Source of the DNA: a virus
Strand: one strand, 5' to 3'
Length of the DNA stretch: 58,878 nucleotides
IMG/VR virus record: IMGVR_UViG_3300032242_000714
Coordinates: 1-58,878 of that record
Shown: positions 7,846 through 17,100 of the stretch, one piece after another
How positions within the stretch are numbered: position 1 is the first letter of the stretch
How the letters are laid out: the number at the start of each line of letters is the position of its first letter
Position numbers and translations under genes: made by a program
Notes under the pieces: generated by a model
Seen by the model: only the letters and a program-made list of their open reading frames with translations
Databases searched by the model: none
What the model was told of the DNA's origin: nothing

Positions 7846-8780
7846 TGAAAAAAATATTAGTAACCGGCGGTGCCGGATTTCTTGGATCACATTTATGTGA
7901 AAGATTAGTTAACGAAGGGCATCATGTTCTTTGTGTAGACAATTATTTTACAGGTAGTAAAAAGAATATTGAACATTTACTTGACCATAAGAACTTCGAA
8001 GTTTTACGTCAAGATGTCTGCTTTCCCCTATACGTAGAAGTTGATGAAATTTACAATCTTGCCTGTCCAGCAAGTCCGTTCTATTATCAATGGGATCCAA
8101 TTCAAACAATGAAAACTTCTGTGTTAGGAAGTTATAATTTGTTAGGATTGGCAAAACGTACAGGTGCTAAGATCTTACAAGCATCAACTAGCGAAGTATA
8201 TGGTGATCCTCAAGTTCATCCACAAACTGAAGACTATTGGGGCAATGTAAACCCAATCGGTATTCGTAGTTGTTACGATGAAGGCAAAAGAGCCGCAGAA
8301 ACTCTGTTTATGGATTACTGGCGTGTTCACTCTGTTAGAGCCAAGATTGTGCGTATCTTCAATACATATGGTCCCAGAATGGCAGAAGGAGATGGCCGTG
8401 TAGTTTCAAACTTTGTAGTACAAGCACTACAAGGCAAGCCAATTACCGTTTACGGATCAGGCGAGCAGACTCGTTCATTCTGTTATGTTGACGATCTTGT
8501 AGACGGGTTAATCAAGTTTATGGCTGACGATGATGACGAGTTTATTGGTCCGGTCAATATGGGCAATCCCGGGGAGTTTACTATGAACGAACTTGCCCAA
8601 AAAGTAATCGAGTTAACAGGTAGTCAGAGTATCCTCCTACAACAACCTTTACCAAAAGACGACCCACAACAAAGGCGTCCAGATATCAGTTTGGCCAAAT
8701 CAAGACTTGGTTGGGAACCTAGTATTGATTTAACAACAGGTCTACAAAAAACAATTGACTTTTTTCGTAAAACAATGTAA
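7845..8780 (+). CDS. UDP-glucuronate decarboxylase / UDP-xylose synthase-like (extended SDR)
   Basis: 311 residues from the ATG at 7845. NAD-binding Rossmann motif GGAGFLGSH (8-16), the family-diagnostic CPASP (74-78), catalytic Ser/Thr-Glu in STSEVYG (114-120), and the YxxxK pair Tyr144-Lys148. CPASP separates UDP-glucuronate decarboxylases from ordinary UDP-glucose 4-epimerases. The product UDP-xylose could feed glycosylation of virion or DNA or alter host surface glycans. The start codon overlaps the previous stop (TAATG). Length is normal for the soluble bacterial form. dTDP-glucose dehydratase is a less likely alternative. Confidence 0.85.
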   Translation: MKKILVTGGAGFLGSHLCERLVNEGHHVLCVDNYFTGSKKNIEHLLDHKNFEVLRQDVCFPLYVEVDEIYNLACPASPFYYQWDPIQTMKTSVLGSYNLLGLAKRTGAKILQASTSEVYGDPQVHPQTEDYWGNVNPIGIRSCYDEGKRAAETLFMDYWRVHSVRAKIVRIFNTYGPRMAEGDGRVVSNFVVQALQGKPITVYGSGEQTRSFCYVDDLVDGLIKFMADDDDEFIGPVNMGNPGEFTMNELAQKVIELTGSQSILLQQPLPKDDPQQRRPDISLAKSRLGWEPSIDLTTGLQKTIDFFRKTM

Positions 8781-8783
8781 AAT
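8755..8783 (+). promoter_or_regulatory. Sigma70-type promoter placed for a leaderless transcript
   Basis: TTGACT (8755-8760), 17 bases, then TAAAAT (8778-8783). Only six bases separate the -10 box from the ATG at 8790, so transcription would begin at or next to the start codon. The -35 lies in the end of the sugar-decarboxylase gene. Confidence 0.6.
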
Positions 8784-8789
8784 AGTATT

Positions 8790-8972
8790 ATGACAAAGAA
8801 ACTCTGGACAATCATACCCGAAGAAGATCCCCAAACAGGCGACCTTGTCATTACCTTTCCGCCAGAAGCACTTGAAGAAGTAGGCTGGAAAGAAGGCGAT
8901 ATTTTAACATGGACCATGAAAACAAATGGATCAATAATTCTTAGCAAGAAAGAAAACGATGAATCAATTTAA
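8790..8972 (+). CDS. AbrB/MazE-like (SpoVT-AbrB fold) small DNA-binding protein
   Basis: A 60-residue protein matching the swapped-hairpin beta-barrel pattern: GDLVITFPPEALEEVGW then KEGDILTWTMKTNGSIILSK. Proteins of this fold bind DNA as dimers and include transition-state regulators and toxin antitoxins. No toxin partner is adjacent, so a regulator is more likely than an antitoxin. No Shine-Dalgarno precedes the ATG and the promoter is so close that a leaderless mRNA is expected. Confidence 0.75.
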   Translation: MTKKLWTIIPEEDPQTGDLVITFPPEALEEVGWKEGDILTWTMKTNGSIILSKKENDESI

Positions 8973-9123
8973 TTACACATTTCCAGTTCCTATGCCTCAA
9001 GGTGCTTTTCAAGCATGGGCTAATCATTATCAAGCAATGAGAGACGAACTTGTTGAGCAGTGGGTTGAAACTAGCGATTACGCAGATGCCCTTTCCGTAA
9101 TCGAAAAAATTAAAAATCTATGA
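8959..9123 (+). CDS. Small conserved-looking protein, 54 aa
   Basis: The ATG lies inside the end of the AbrB-like gene (14-base overlap) and the TGA overlaps the start of the UV endonuclease gene (ATGA), a coupling pattern typical of real phage genes. The N-terminus is aromatic and Pro-rich (FNYTFPVPMPQGAF), followed by amphipathic helices with several Glu and Trp. No family recognised. Confidence 0.6.
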   Translation: MNQFNYTFPVPMPQGAFQAWANHYQAMRDELVEQWVETSDYADALSVIEKIKNL

Positions 9124-10148
9124 CCAAACGCATAGGCTTTGCCTGTAAGTGGATCGATCGTGCAGATCAAGTAGACGGTATTAAATCATCAGATGATTGT
9201 AAACAATTCAACACAGGTAGTACAACTGTCACCTGGCTTAACCGTCAAACCCGTGAAGTAGCAGAACAAAAACTTTGGGACTTAATGGTACAAAACATTG
9301 AGTCAGTTCGTAAACTTATAGAAAGAGTAGGAACCCTAGATGACCATTTACGCATGGTACGTATTGGCAGTGATATACTGCCTGTGTACACTCACGATGA
9401 TTGGATGTATTTCTGGCGCAGGACTGATGTCATTAACTACTGCGAAAAACACTTCCGAGAGGCAGGCGATATTGCTCGGCTACGGAACGTTCGCTTGTCT
9501 TTCCATCCTGGCCAGTTTACTGTCCTGGCATCGGACAATCCAGATATTGTCAACAGAAGTATAATGGAGTTTGAGTATCATGCAGATATGGCCCGTTGGA
9601 TGGGATTTGGTAGACAATTCCAGGACTTCAAGATCAATGTACACATTGCCGGACGTAGAGGCCCCCAAGGTATCCGAGACGTCCTCCCTCGACTCTCTCC
9701 AGAAGCCAGAAACTGTCTTACAATCGAAAACGATGAAATGTCCTGGGGCCTGGACGCCAGCCTTGAGCTTGGTCGAGATGTCGCCTTGGTTTTGGACATA
9801 CACCACCACTGGATCAATACAGGAGAGTATATATCACCACAGGATGATAGATGTTTACGTGTAATTGATAGTTGGCGTGGTGTCAGACCTGTAATACACT
9901 ACTCTGTTAGTAGAGAAGATGTTGTAGTAGGACATGAGTTGGTTACTCGCCCTAATTTGCCTGTATTATTAGAATCTGGCTACAAAAAACAAAAACTGCG
10001 GGCCCATAGTAATTTCTATTGGAACACCGCAGTTAATGAGTGGGCACTTGAGTTCACAGATAATTTTGATATTATGTGTGAATCCAAAGCCAAAAACTTA
10101 GCAAGTTTTGCTCTTGCCAAGCAGGCTAAAGAATTAAATCTTCTTTGA
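9120..10148 (+). CDS. uvsE: UV-damage endonuclease UvsE/UvdE
   Basis: 342 residues of the TIM-barrel UVDE family, which nicks 5' of pyrimidine dimers and other lesions. Seen: the N-terminal IGFACKW strand, RIGSDILP, the metal-ligand segment LSFHPGQFTVLAS, NVHIAGRRG, LTIENDEMSWG, and ALVLDIHHHWIN, followed by IHYSVSRED. These His/Glu/Asp clusters match the three-metal active site. It probably replaces T4 DenV for repair of UV damage in sunlit water. It overlaps the preceding small gene by ATGA, and its last 15 bases overlap a minus-strand gene. Confidence 0.9.
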   Translation: MTKRIGFACKWIDRADQVDGIKSSDDCKQFNTGSTTVTWLNRQTREVAEQKLWDLMVQNIESVRKLIERVGTLDDHLRMVRIGSDILPVYTHDDWMYFWRRTDVINYCEKHFREAGDIARLRNVRLSFHPGQFTVLASDNPDIVNRSIMEFEYHADMARWMGFGRQFQDFKINVHIAGRRGPQGIRDVLPRLSPEARNCLTIENDEMSWGLDASLELGRDVALVLDIHHHWINTGEYISPQDDRCLRVIDSWRGVRPVIHYSVSREDVVVGHELVTRPNLPVLLESGYKKQKLRAHSNFYWNTAVNEWALEFTDNFDIMCESKAKNLASFALAKQAKELNLL

Positions 10149-10478
10149 TTTTGTTCTTGCTTTAGGAGTAGCCTTGGCCTTTGGTGCTGCCTTTGGCTTG
10201 GCTACTTTAGGAGCGGCGGCTTTAGGAGTACGTGGCTTGCGTGGCTTCTTGGCAGGTTCTGCAACCTGAACTGTTTCAAGGTCAAGTGCAACAGATACTG
10301 GATCTAGTGTAGTCTTGGCCTCTACCTGCACTTCTTCTTTAGCGGCAAACTTAATACCGTTGTCAGAAGATACTGTTTCTACTTTATAAGGTGCTTCTGT
10401 TGTTTTAGTTGATCTTGTGCTCTTAATAAGCAAATAACCAATAACGAGAATAAAAGCACCACCGATAAATAATTCCAT
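10134..10478 (-). CDS. Membrane-anchored protein with histone-H1-like Lys/Ala/Pro tail
   Basis: The start at 10478 has an AAAGGAA ribosome site on the minus strand; longer in-frame starts lack one. 114 residues: an N-terminal transmembrane helix (about 3-18), an acidic/polar middle, then from residue 75 a Lys/Ala/Pro repeat tail (KPRKPRTPKAAAPKVAKPKA...). Such tails bind DNA or RNA non-specifically. Together this suggests a protein that tethers nucleic acid to the membrane, an inference. It is convergent with and overlaps the UV endonuclease gene, and divergent from the superoxide dismutase gene. Confidence 0.75.
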   Translation of the reverse strand: MELFIGGAFILVIGYLLIKSTRSTKTTEAPYKVETVSSDNGIKFAAKEEVQVEAKTTLDPVSVALDLETVQVAEPAKKPRKPRTPKAAAPKVAKPKAAPKAKATPKARTKSKKI

Positions 10479-10542
10479 GATAGGATTCCTTTCAATTAAG
10501 TACGTATATTTATAACACTGGAAATTATAGGTAAATATTTTC

Positions 10543-11103
10543 ATGTATAATTTTATAAAACGAGTCATTCAGGAAGGAAAGGGCCACGAGCCGTTAAAAC
10601 AAATTACGTTAGACTACGATCGGAAAGAGTTAGATCCGGCACTAAGTGAAGACACCTTAGATTATCATTTTGGTAAATTATACAAAGCCTATGTTGATCG
10701 ATTTAACAAAGGCGAAGGTGATCCAGATTTTAATGAAGCAGGTGCTTTCTTACATAGCATTTACTTTAGTCAGTTTCAAGAGTACAGCACAGGCAATAAA
10801 CCGTCAGGAATTGCCTTAGAATTCATTGAAAAGCATCACAAATCTTGGGATAAATTTAAAGAATCCTTTGAAGAAATTGCTATGAAGATACAGGGTAGTG
10901 GCTGGGCCTATCTTGCCAAAGACGGTAAAATCAAAACAATTATCAACCACGAAATTAAAAATGATATTATTCTATTGATAGATTGGTGGGAACACGCATG
11001 GGCTCTCGACTATCAAGCAGATAAAAAGAAATATCTTACCAACCAATGGAAGATTATAAACTGGGAAATCATCAACATAAGACTTCTGCCAATTTCCAAA
11101 TAA
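10543..11103 (+). CDS. Fe/Mn-family superoxide dismutase with N-terminal extension
   Basis: 186 residues. Metal ligands are intact: His42 (YHFGK), His71 (FLHSIYF), Asp147 and His151 (DWWEHAW). The GSGWAYL strand and the C-terminal NQWKIINWEI are also typical. The outer-sphere position usually Gln or Ala appears as His136 (NHEI), as in some Fe-type enzymes. Residues 1-20 are an extension not found in normal enzymes; MYNFIKRVIQEGKG resembles T4 capsid-targeting leaders cut after I/L-x-E. A GTAAATA box (10531-10537) precedes the ATG by five bases and there is no clear ribosome site. The role would be to remove superoxide during infection or in the virion. Confidence 0.88.
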   Translation: MYNFIKRVIQEGKGHEPLKQITLDYDRKELDPALSEDTLDYHFGKLYKAYVDRFNKGEGDPDFNEAGAFLHSIYFSQFQEYSTGNKPSGIALEFIEKHHKSWDKFKESFEEIAMKIQGSGWAYLAKDGKIKTIINHEIKNDIILLIDWWEHAWALDYQADKKKYLTNQWKIINWEIINIRLLPISK

Positions 11104-11149
11104 ATACTTGTTAAGCGACATTTGCTAATAACACAGCAGTTTAAGCCTG

Positions 11150-11157
11150 AATAAATA
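11150..11157 (+). promoter_or_regulatory. T4-type late promoter box
   Basis: AATAAATA, one base from the T4 late consensus TATAAATA, sits 18 bases before the ATG of the giant fibre gene and just before its AGAGGAA ribosome site. A second similar box (AATAAATA) lies near 11098-11105. Confidence 0.55.
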
Positions 11158-11175
11158 TGGCTAACAGAGGAAATT

Positions 11176-14100
11176 ATGGCTACTAATCAACAACTGATCA
11201 ATATCGGAAGTCAACCAAATGACGGGACAGGCGACAGCATTTATACCGCCTTTCAAAAGGTAAATCAAAACTTCACTGATGTTTACTCATTGCTTGGATT
11301 TGGTGCGAGTTTCAGTTTTTTACGATTAAAAGAAGCACCCACAAGTTTAACTCCTGGTGCATTGTTAGGTGTTAACCAGTACGGTACAAAGATACAAAAT
11401 GTTACTTTGTACGAAAGCACCGGTATTCATATTGTTACCAGTGCTACCGGTCTTGTAATTTCAAACTCAGCCAGTAGTCTCAAATCTGATACAGCGCCTA
11501 CTTTAGCAGGTGACTTAAATGCACAAGGTACATTTAATTTAGTTAATATCTATCCAGGTGCTCCTACCAATGATTACGATGCTACTACCCGTAGATGGGT
11601 CTATGATCATTTTGTATCAAGAAACGGTTATGTATTGACAGGCACTAACAGTATCTCATCTAGTACAATCAACGAAAATATTGAACTACTACAGTATCCA
11701 CCAACTACTTCTACTCATCTTGTTAATAAACAATATGCTGATACTAAGATTGGCCTAGCAGGTATATCTACTATCGACGAATTTACTGGCATGGCTAATT
11801 CCATATTTGGAACAATGACTGGTGCATTATATCTGTTTAGAGATCCTATCGAAACTGATCATCCTAGCCAAGCGGCTACAAAGGCTTATGTTGATTCATC
11901 TAGTTTTGTAAGTCCAGTAAACTATTATGTTTCTTTAAGTGGCGATGATAACCAGTTTAGTACTCCGGTGCGTAAGAGAGGTAGAGGGCCTGCGTATTCA
12001 TTTAAGACTATTAACAGAGCCGCAAGAGCCGCTGAACAGTTTATCGAAGCCAGTCAAATTATCCTAGGCCCTTATAAGAAAACAATCACATACAATAATA
12101 CTATAAATGCCGCCACTATCGGAACTATTGTTGCAAGTCCTGTACTCGATGCTACCCTATTTGGTGTTAGATTGACTTTATTAGGAATGGGTGCTAATGG
12201 CTCTGACCCATATAAAAATAGCAGTATTTTTCCTGGACAGTATATCATTGGTGATGAAAGCGAAGCAGTTGCCTTAATTGAAGCAATTAATGTCGATATC
12301 AATGGAAACGAAATCTATGATGTTGTTCCTGTAGACTATGCTAAAACATATAATGTTCCAATTTCACCAAACGGTGTAAACACAGTTACAACATTTACGT
12401 TTATGCCAAGTGACTTAATAGAAGTGCAAGACTTCTGGGTAGGTTATAAATTTACAGTTTCAAATGGTTCAGGCAGTGTTTTAAGTTATGGATACATTAC
12501 AGCAGTCAGTGATGCAGTTGACGGATCAGGTAATCTTGTAAACACTATTACTGTAGATTTTACACTAGGAGTTGGTTTACAAAGCAGTAATCAAATTGCT
12601 GGAGACCGTTGGCATGTGTTTGCTGGAGATTTCCAAACTAACGAACAATTGCAATTTGGTCAGTTAGAACAACTTAACCAATGCTGTATTTTCTTAGAGT
12701 CAGGCGATCATGCAGATCAATATCCAATTAGACTAGCAGATAATGTGTCTGTTCGTGGCGATGAATTTAGACGAAGCATTATTCGTCCAGGTGTTGTTCA
12801 AGGAACTCGTAAACCTAGTATTTCTTCAAGTAAATGGGTTAACACTTATTTCTATAGAGATACTCAAATTGATGGTATTATTACAACACAACTGAGTACA
12901 GGTACAAATTATGCCCCAGTTGGTGCTAGTATCAAAATTAATTCTTTAACCAACGATCCAGTAACTGGTGTTGTAGTTGTTTCTGTGTATGACGGTAGTG
13001 GCAATCCTTTAACTGTATCAAACAGTTTTATAGGTAAGGTTTTAGTATTAGGTGGTAGTTCATTAGGCAACGGTGTTATCAGTTCTGTCAGTGCTAATAC
13101 ATTCTCTGTTATACTTGCTCAAAATTCTAACTTTAATCAACAGATTGAAAACTATACCGTTGGCAATTCAATTGCTACAGGTAATTGGTATATCTACAGT
13201 CCTATAAGTTACGGTTATCATTACTTACGTGATGCTAGTCGTCCACTTAATCTGTTAACCACTGTCACCAACTATGGTGGATTAAATCAAGCGGCTCAGT
13301 TATTAAATGATAATAAATCATTTATTCAAAATCAAACAGTTGCCTATATTAAACATTTTTATCCAGGTTTTACTTCTACAGCAACTTACAGCACTGATAT
13401 AGGATATATTGTTGATGCTCTTGTTCACGATATGCAGACTGGAGGAAACAATTGGACCATTAATGTAGGGGATCAATATAAAACAATATCTTCAACTGCA
13501 ACTGATTATATAAATGTACTTGGCCAACAGATCATTCAAAATACTACTTCTACTGTTTATGATACATTATCTCATCAGGTATTTGACTACACACTGATGG
13601 CAGAAGATGTTGCTCCTGCTGTATTGACTGACCTTGTGCAAGCATGTAGCAGAATTATTGATAACAATCCTGCATTTAACCCTTCTTTATATAACGACCA
13701 ATTAGACGTGTTCTTAATGAATGACGCTACAATGTTGCGTTATCTCAGTGGACAAGGTCACGGTGGTTTCATGAAGGTGTTAGATCCGTTTGGTCAGATT
13801 AAAGCCAAATCTCCTTACACACAAACTGCTTCTTCATTTAGTAAGAGTTATAACAGACATGTGTTCAGTGGCGGTATATTTGTTGACGGCTTTGCAGGAA
13901 ACTTACCTATTGTTCCGGCAACTGTTACAAACGATAGTAACAATAATCCTGTGCAAGTTAATGTTACCGCTCATGGTGGATTAGGGAGGCCAGCAATAAC
14001 AACCAGTACATCTGTAATGTACGAAAAACCAGAAGCACCTTGTTTCTTTGTACAGAATGGTGTGACTTATGAAGTAGACTTTATTAGTAATTTTAGTCCA

Positions 14101-17100
14101 TTGAACGGTACTGGTACATTAAACTTAAACCCTCATAGACCGGGAGGTATCAGTGTTGTAACAGGTATTGTAGCAACAGGATTTCAAACCAGTGCTGGTA
14201 ATATTTCGATTCCAGTTAGATTCGGCAATCCAACTCAAGCAGGCGGATTAACCTCAACAGGTACCGCAACATTAAATGCCAGCGGTAATGTAACTGCCAT
14301 TAATATCAGTTTTCCAGGCAGCGGATATGTTAATGGAACATTCAATCAAAGTAACGCAAACTGTCCAGTTATAATTTTTGGCGGTGCTCGTTTAAGTTGG
14401 ACAATTAATAACACTGGCGGTATTTCAAACTACTCAATTATTGACGGCGGTGCTGGTTATGCTGTGGGAACACAAATCAATTTCCCACAAGAAGGAAATG
14501 GTACTCCGGCCACTGCTACTGTAAACGGTGTAGATGTTAATGGTGCTATCACTTCAATATCTATTAGTTCTGCAGGAACAGGATATACAACTGATCCTCA
14601 GGTAACATTTGGTACAGGACTAGCATATACTGTAACAGTTAAACCTGGTTTGATTACAACAACAAACTATCCATTACCAAGTAGCATAACATTGGTCACT
14701 GCTGGTAATCGTAGTATGTTGGCTAATGACTATACTCAGATTAACGATTTAGGTTATGGTATCTTTGTTACTAATGGTGGTTTCATGGAAAACGTTTCCA
14801 TGTTCACTTATTATTGCCATAGTTCATATTATGCACTAAATGGCGCCCAGGTTAGAACTATTACAGGTTCTACTGCTTACGGACAATATGGTATTATTTC
14901 TGAAGGTAGCGATCCTACTGAAGTACCCATTCCTGTTAGAAACAAATATGCAACTACTCAAATTGGTACAGTTAATGCTACAGGAACCTATACCAACACT
15001 CTTAACGAAGCAACAATTTATGTTGGTAGTTTAAGTTATCCACCTTTGGCACAAAGTCAATTAGAAATTAATCACAGTGGTGTATGGAAAACTTATAACA
15101 TTAAGAGTGCGGCACAAGATCCTATTACTACAGGATTGTATAATTTAAGTATCGACGACGGCGCAGGCAACGGATTATATGCGGCAGTAACAAACGGTAC
15201 AAAGGTAATTGTTCGTCAATATTATGATCAAATATTAATGGACCTTAATGCTTCAACATTAACTCGTCCTAGTACTGTTCTTACATACAACGAAGATCCT
15301 ACTCATGTATATAGAGTTCTTCAATTTACAGACCAGGGTGGAAATAATGCCTTAGCAGAAGGAGATGCTCCTTACAATTATATTATATTAAGCCCATACA
15401 CAGAAGGCGGCTTATATAAACAAGGTCTAGGAAATATAACATTTACAAATACAGGATCTGGATATACACCAGGTGCTCATGTAACTGCGGTTATTCCTGC
15501 ACCAAACTTTACTAGTCAAACTGCTAGCGTAACATCGAGTTCAATAGCAATTGATTTAATTACTATCAGCGGCAGGGCTGGGCCTATCCATATTGGTTCT
15601 AGAGTAACAGTTGCTGGAGGCGGAGATCCAGGCGGTGTACCAACTTACGTAAATTGGGTTAATTCTAGTCAAACTCAGATCAGAGTCAGTAATGCTACTA
15701 CCTGGGCCGCAGGCACATTAACATTTACAAATGTGCAGGCCAGCGGTTATGGTATTGCCGATAGTAATGGTCATATTTCACAATTAGTATTAACTGAATC
15801 AGGAGTAGGCTACGATTACACTTCTCCAGTAAGTATTACATTCACCGGTAGTGGCGGATCAAGTGCCGCCGCAACTGCAAAGGTAGCAGGTATTGCTGGA
15901 AGTAAAACAATTAAGGTAGTTGAATTATCATCTACTGACCAAGCAAGAATTGCCGGAGGCACTACTTACATATTTGGTTTTGAAGGCGATATCTATCAAA
16001 TTACAAGTTACACTTCTCAAAGTGCAACAGGCAATGCTTGGGCAGAAGTAGGTGTTCAAAGATATAGCGATTCAGCCGCACTACAATACGAAGTCGGAAG
16101 CAATGTATTAAAAGCAGGTATTACTGGGAATCAGTCAGGTGGTATTACTGTAAGAATATCTACTATACGTGCTACATCACACGATATGATTGATGTAGGT
16201 ACTGGCGGATACGCAGACAGTAAGATTCCAAATGATCTGTATGGTCCTCCATTAAATGCTCCTGATTCTTCTAAACAGGTTAGACAAATTGGAAAAGGTC
16301 GTGCTTATTATGTAACAACTGATCAGGACGGTAATTTTAGAGTTGGTAATTATTTCTCAGTTGATCAAGGACGCGGTACTGTAAGTATCAGTGCTCCGAT
16401 CAGTTTGACCAATGTTGATGGTCTAAGTTTCAAACGTGGCCAAACACTTGTTCAAGTATTCAGCGTTGACGGTACAATGGGTAACGAATCTAATAACTCT
16501 GTTCCAACAGAGAAAGCAATTGTTACCTACGTTGATAGTCGATTAGGCCTAAACAAAAATAACACCACAGCAGGTATTACTCCAATAGGATCTGGATACC
16601 TAGACTTAGGCGGTATACGAGCCATGGCTGCTGATTTGAACATAGGCGGATTTCGTCTTAAAAATCTTGCGGCGCCGGTAATAGGTGCAGATGCGGCAAC
16701 CAAATCATATGCTGATACCAAGTTAAGTCGTTCAGGAACATTTGATGTATTAGGTGTAGGTGCTGGTACAATCAGCGGTCCTATCTTAACAAACGAAATT
16801 ACTCCAAATGCTGACAATACATACTGGCTAGGAACAAATTCTAATAGATGGAGTAATATTGCTACAGTAAATCTCAGTGCTGATAAACTGTACGATAATG
16901 GAATAAGAGTAATTACAACAGTTAATACAGGAACTGGTGTATATGGCGGCGGAACTGGCCCGTCAATTACGTTAAGTATAGGACAAAATGTTACTACAGA
17001 CTCTACACCTACATTTGCAGGTATTGCTAAATCAGGAACTAACGGTACTGGAGACATTGGCCAAACCGGAAATAGATTTGGTACAGTATGGGCAACAACA

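Noticed and set aside
8790-8972. AbrB-like gene as part of a MazEF-type toxin-antitoxin pair
   Set aside because: Neighbours are a sugar decarboxylase, a 54-aa protein and a UV endonuclease; no MazF-like frame.
9340-9864. Alternative plus and minus frames inside the UV endonuclease gene
   Set aside because: All are shadows without ribosome sites, while the main frame has the complete UVDE motif set.
16527-17057. Minus-strand frame of 176 codons opposite the giant fibre
   Set aside because: Low-complexity Val/Pro sequence produced by fibre codon pattern, with no start signal.
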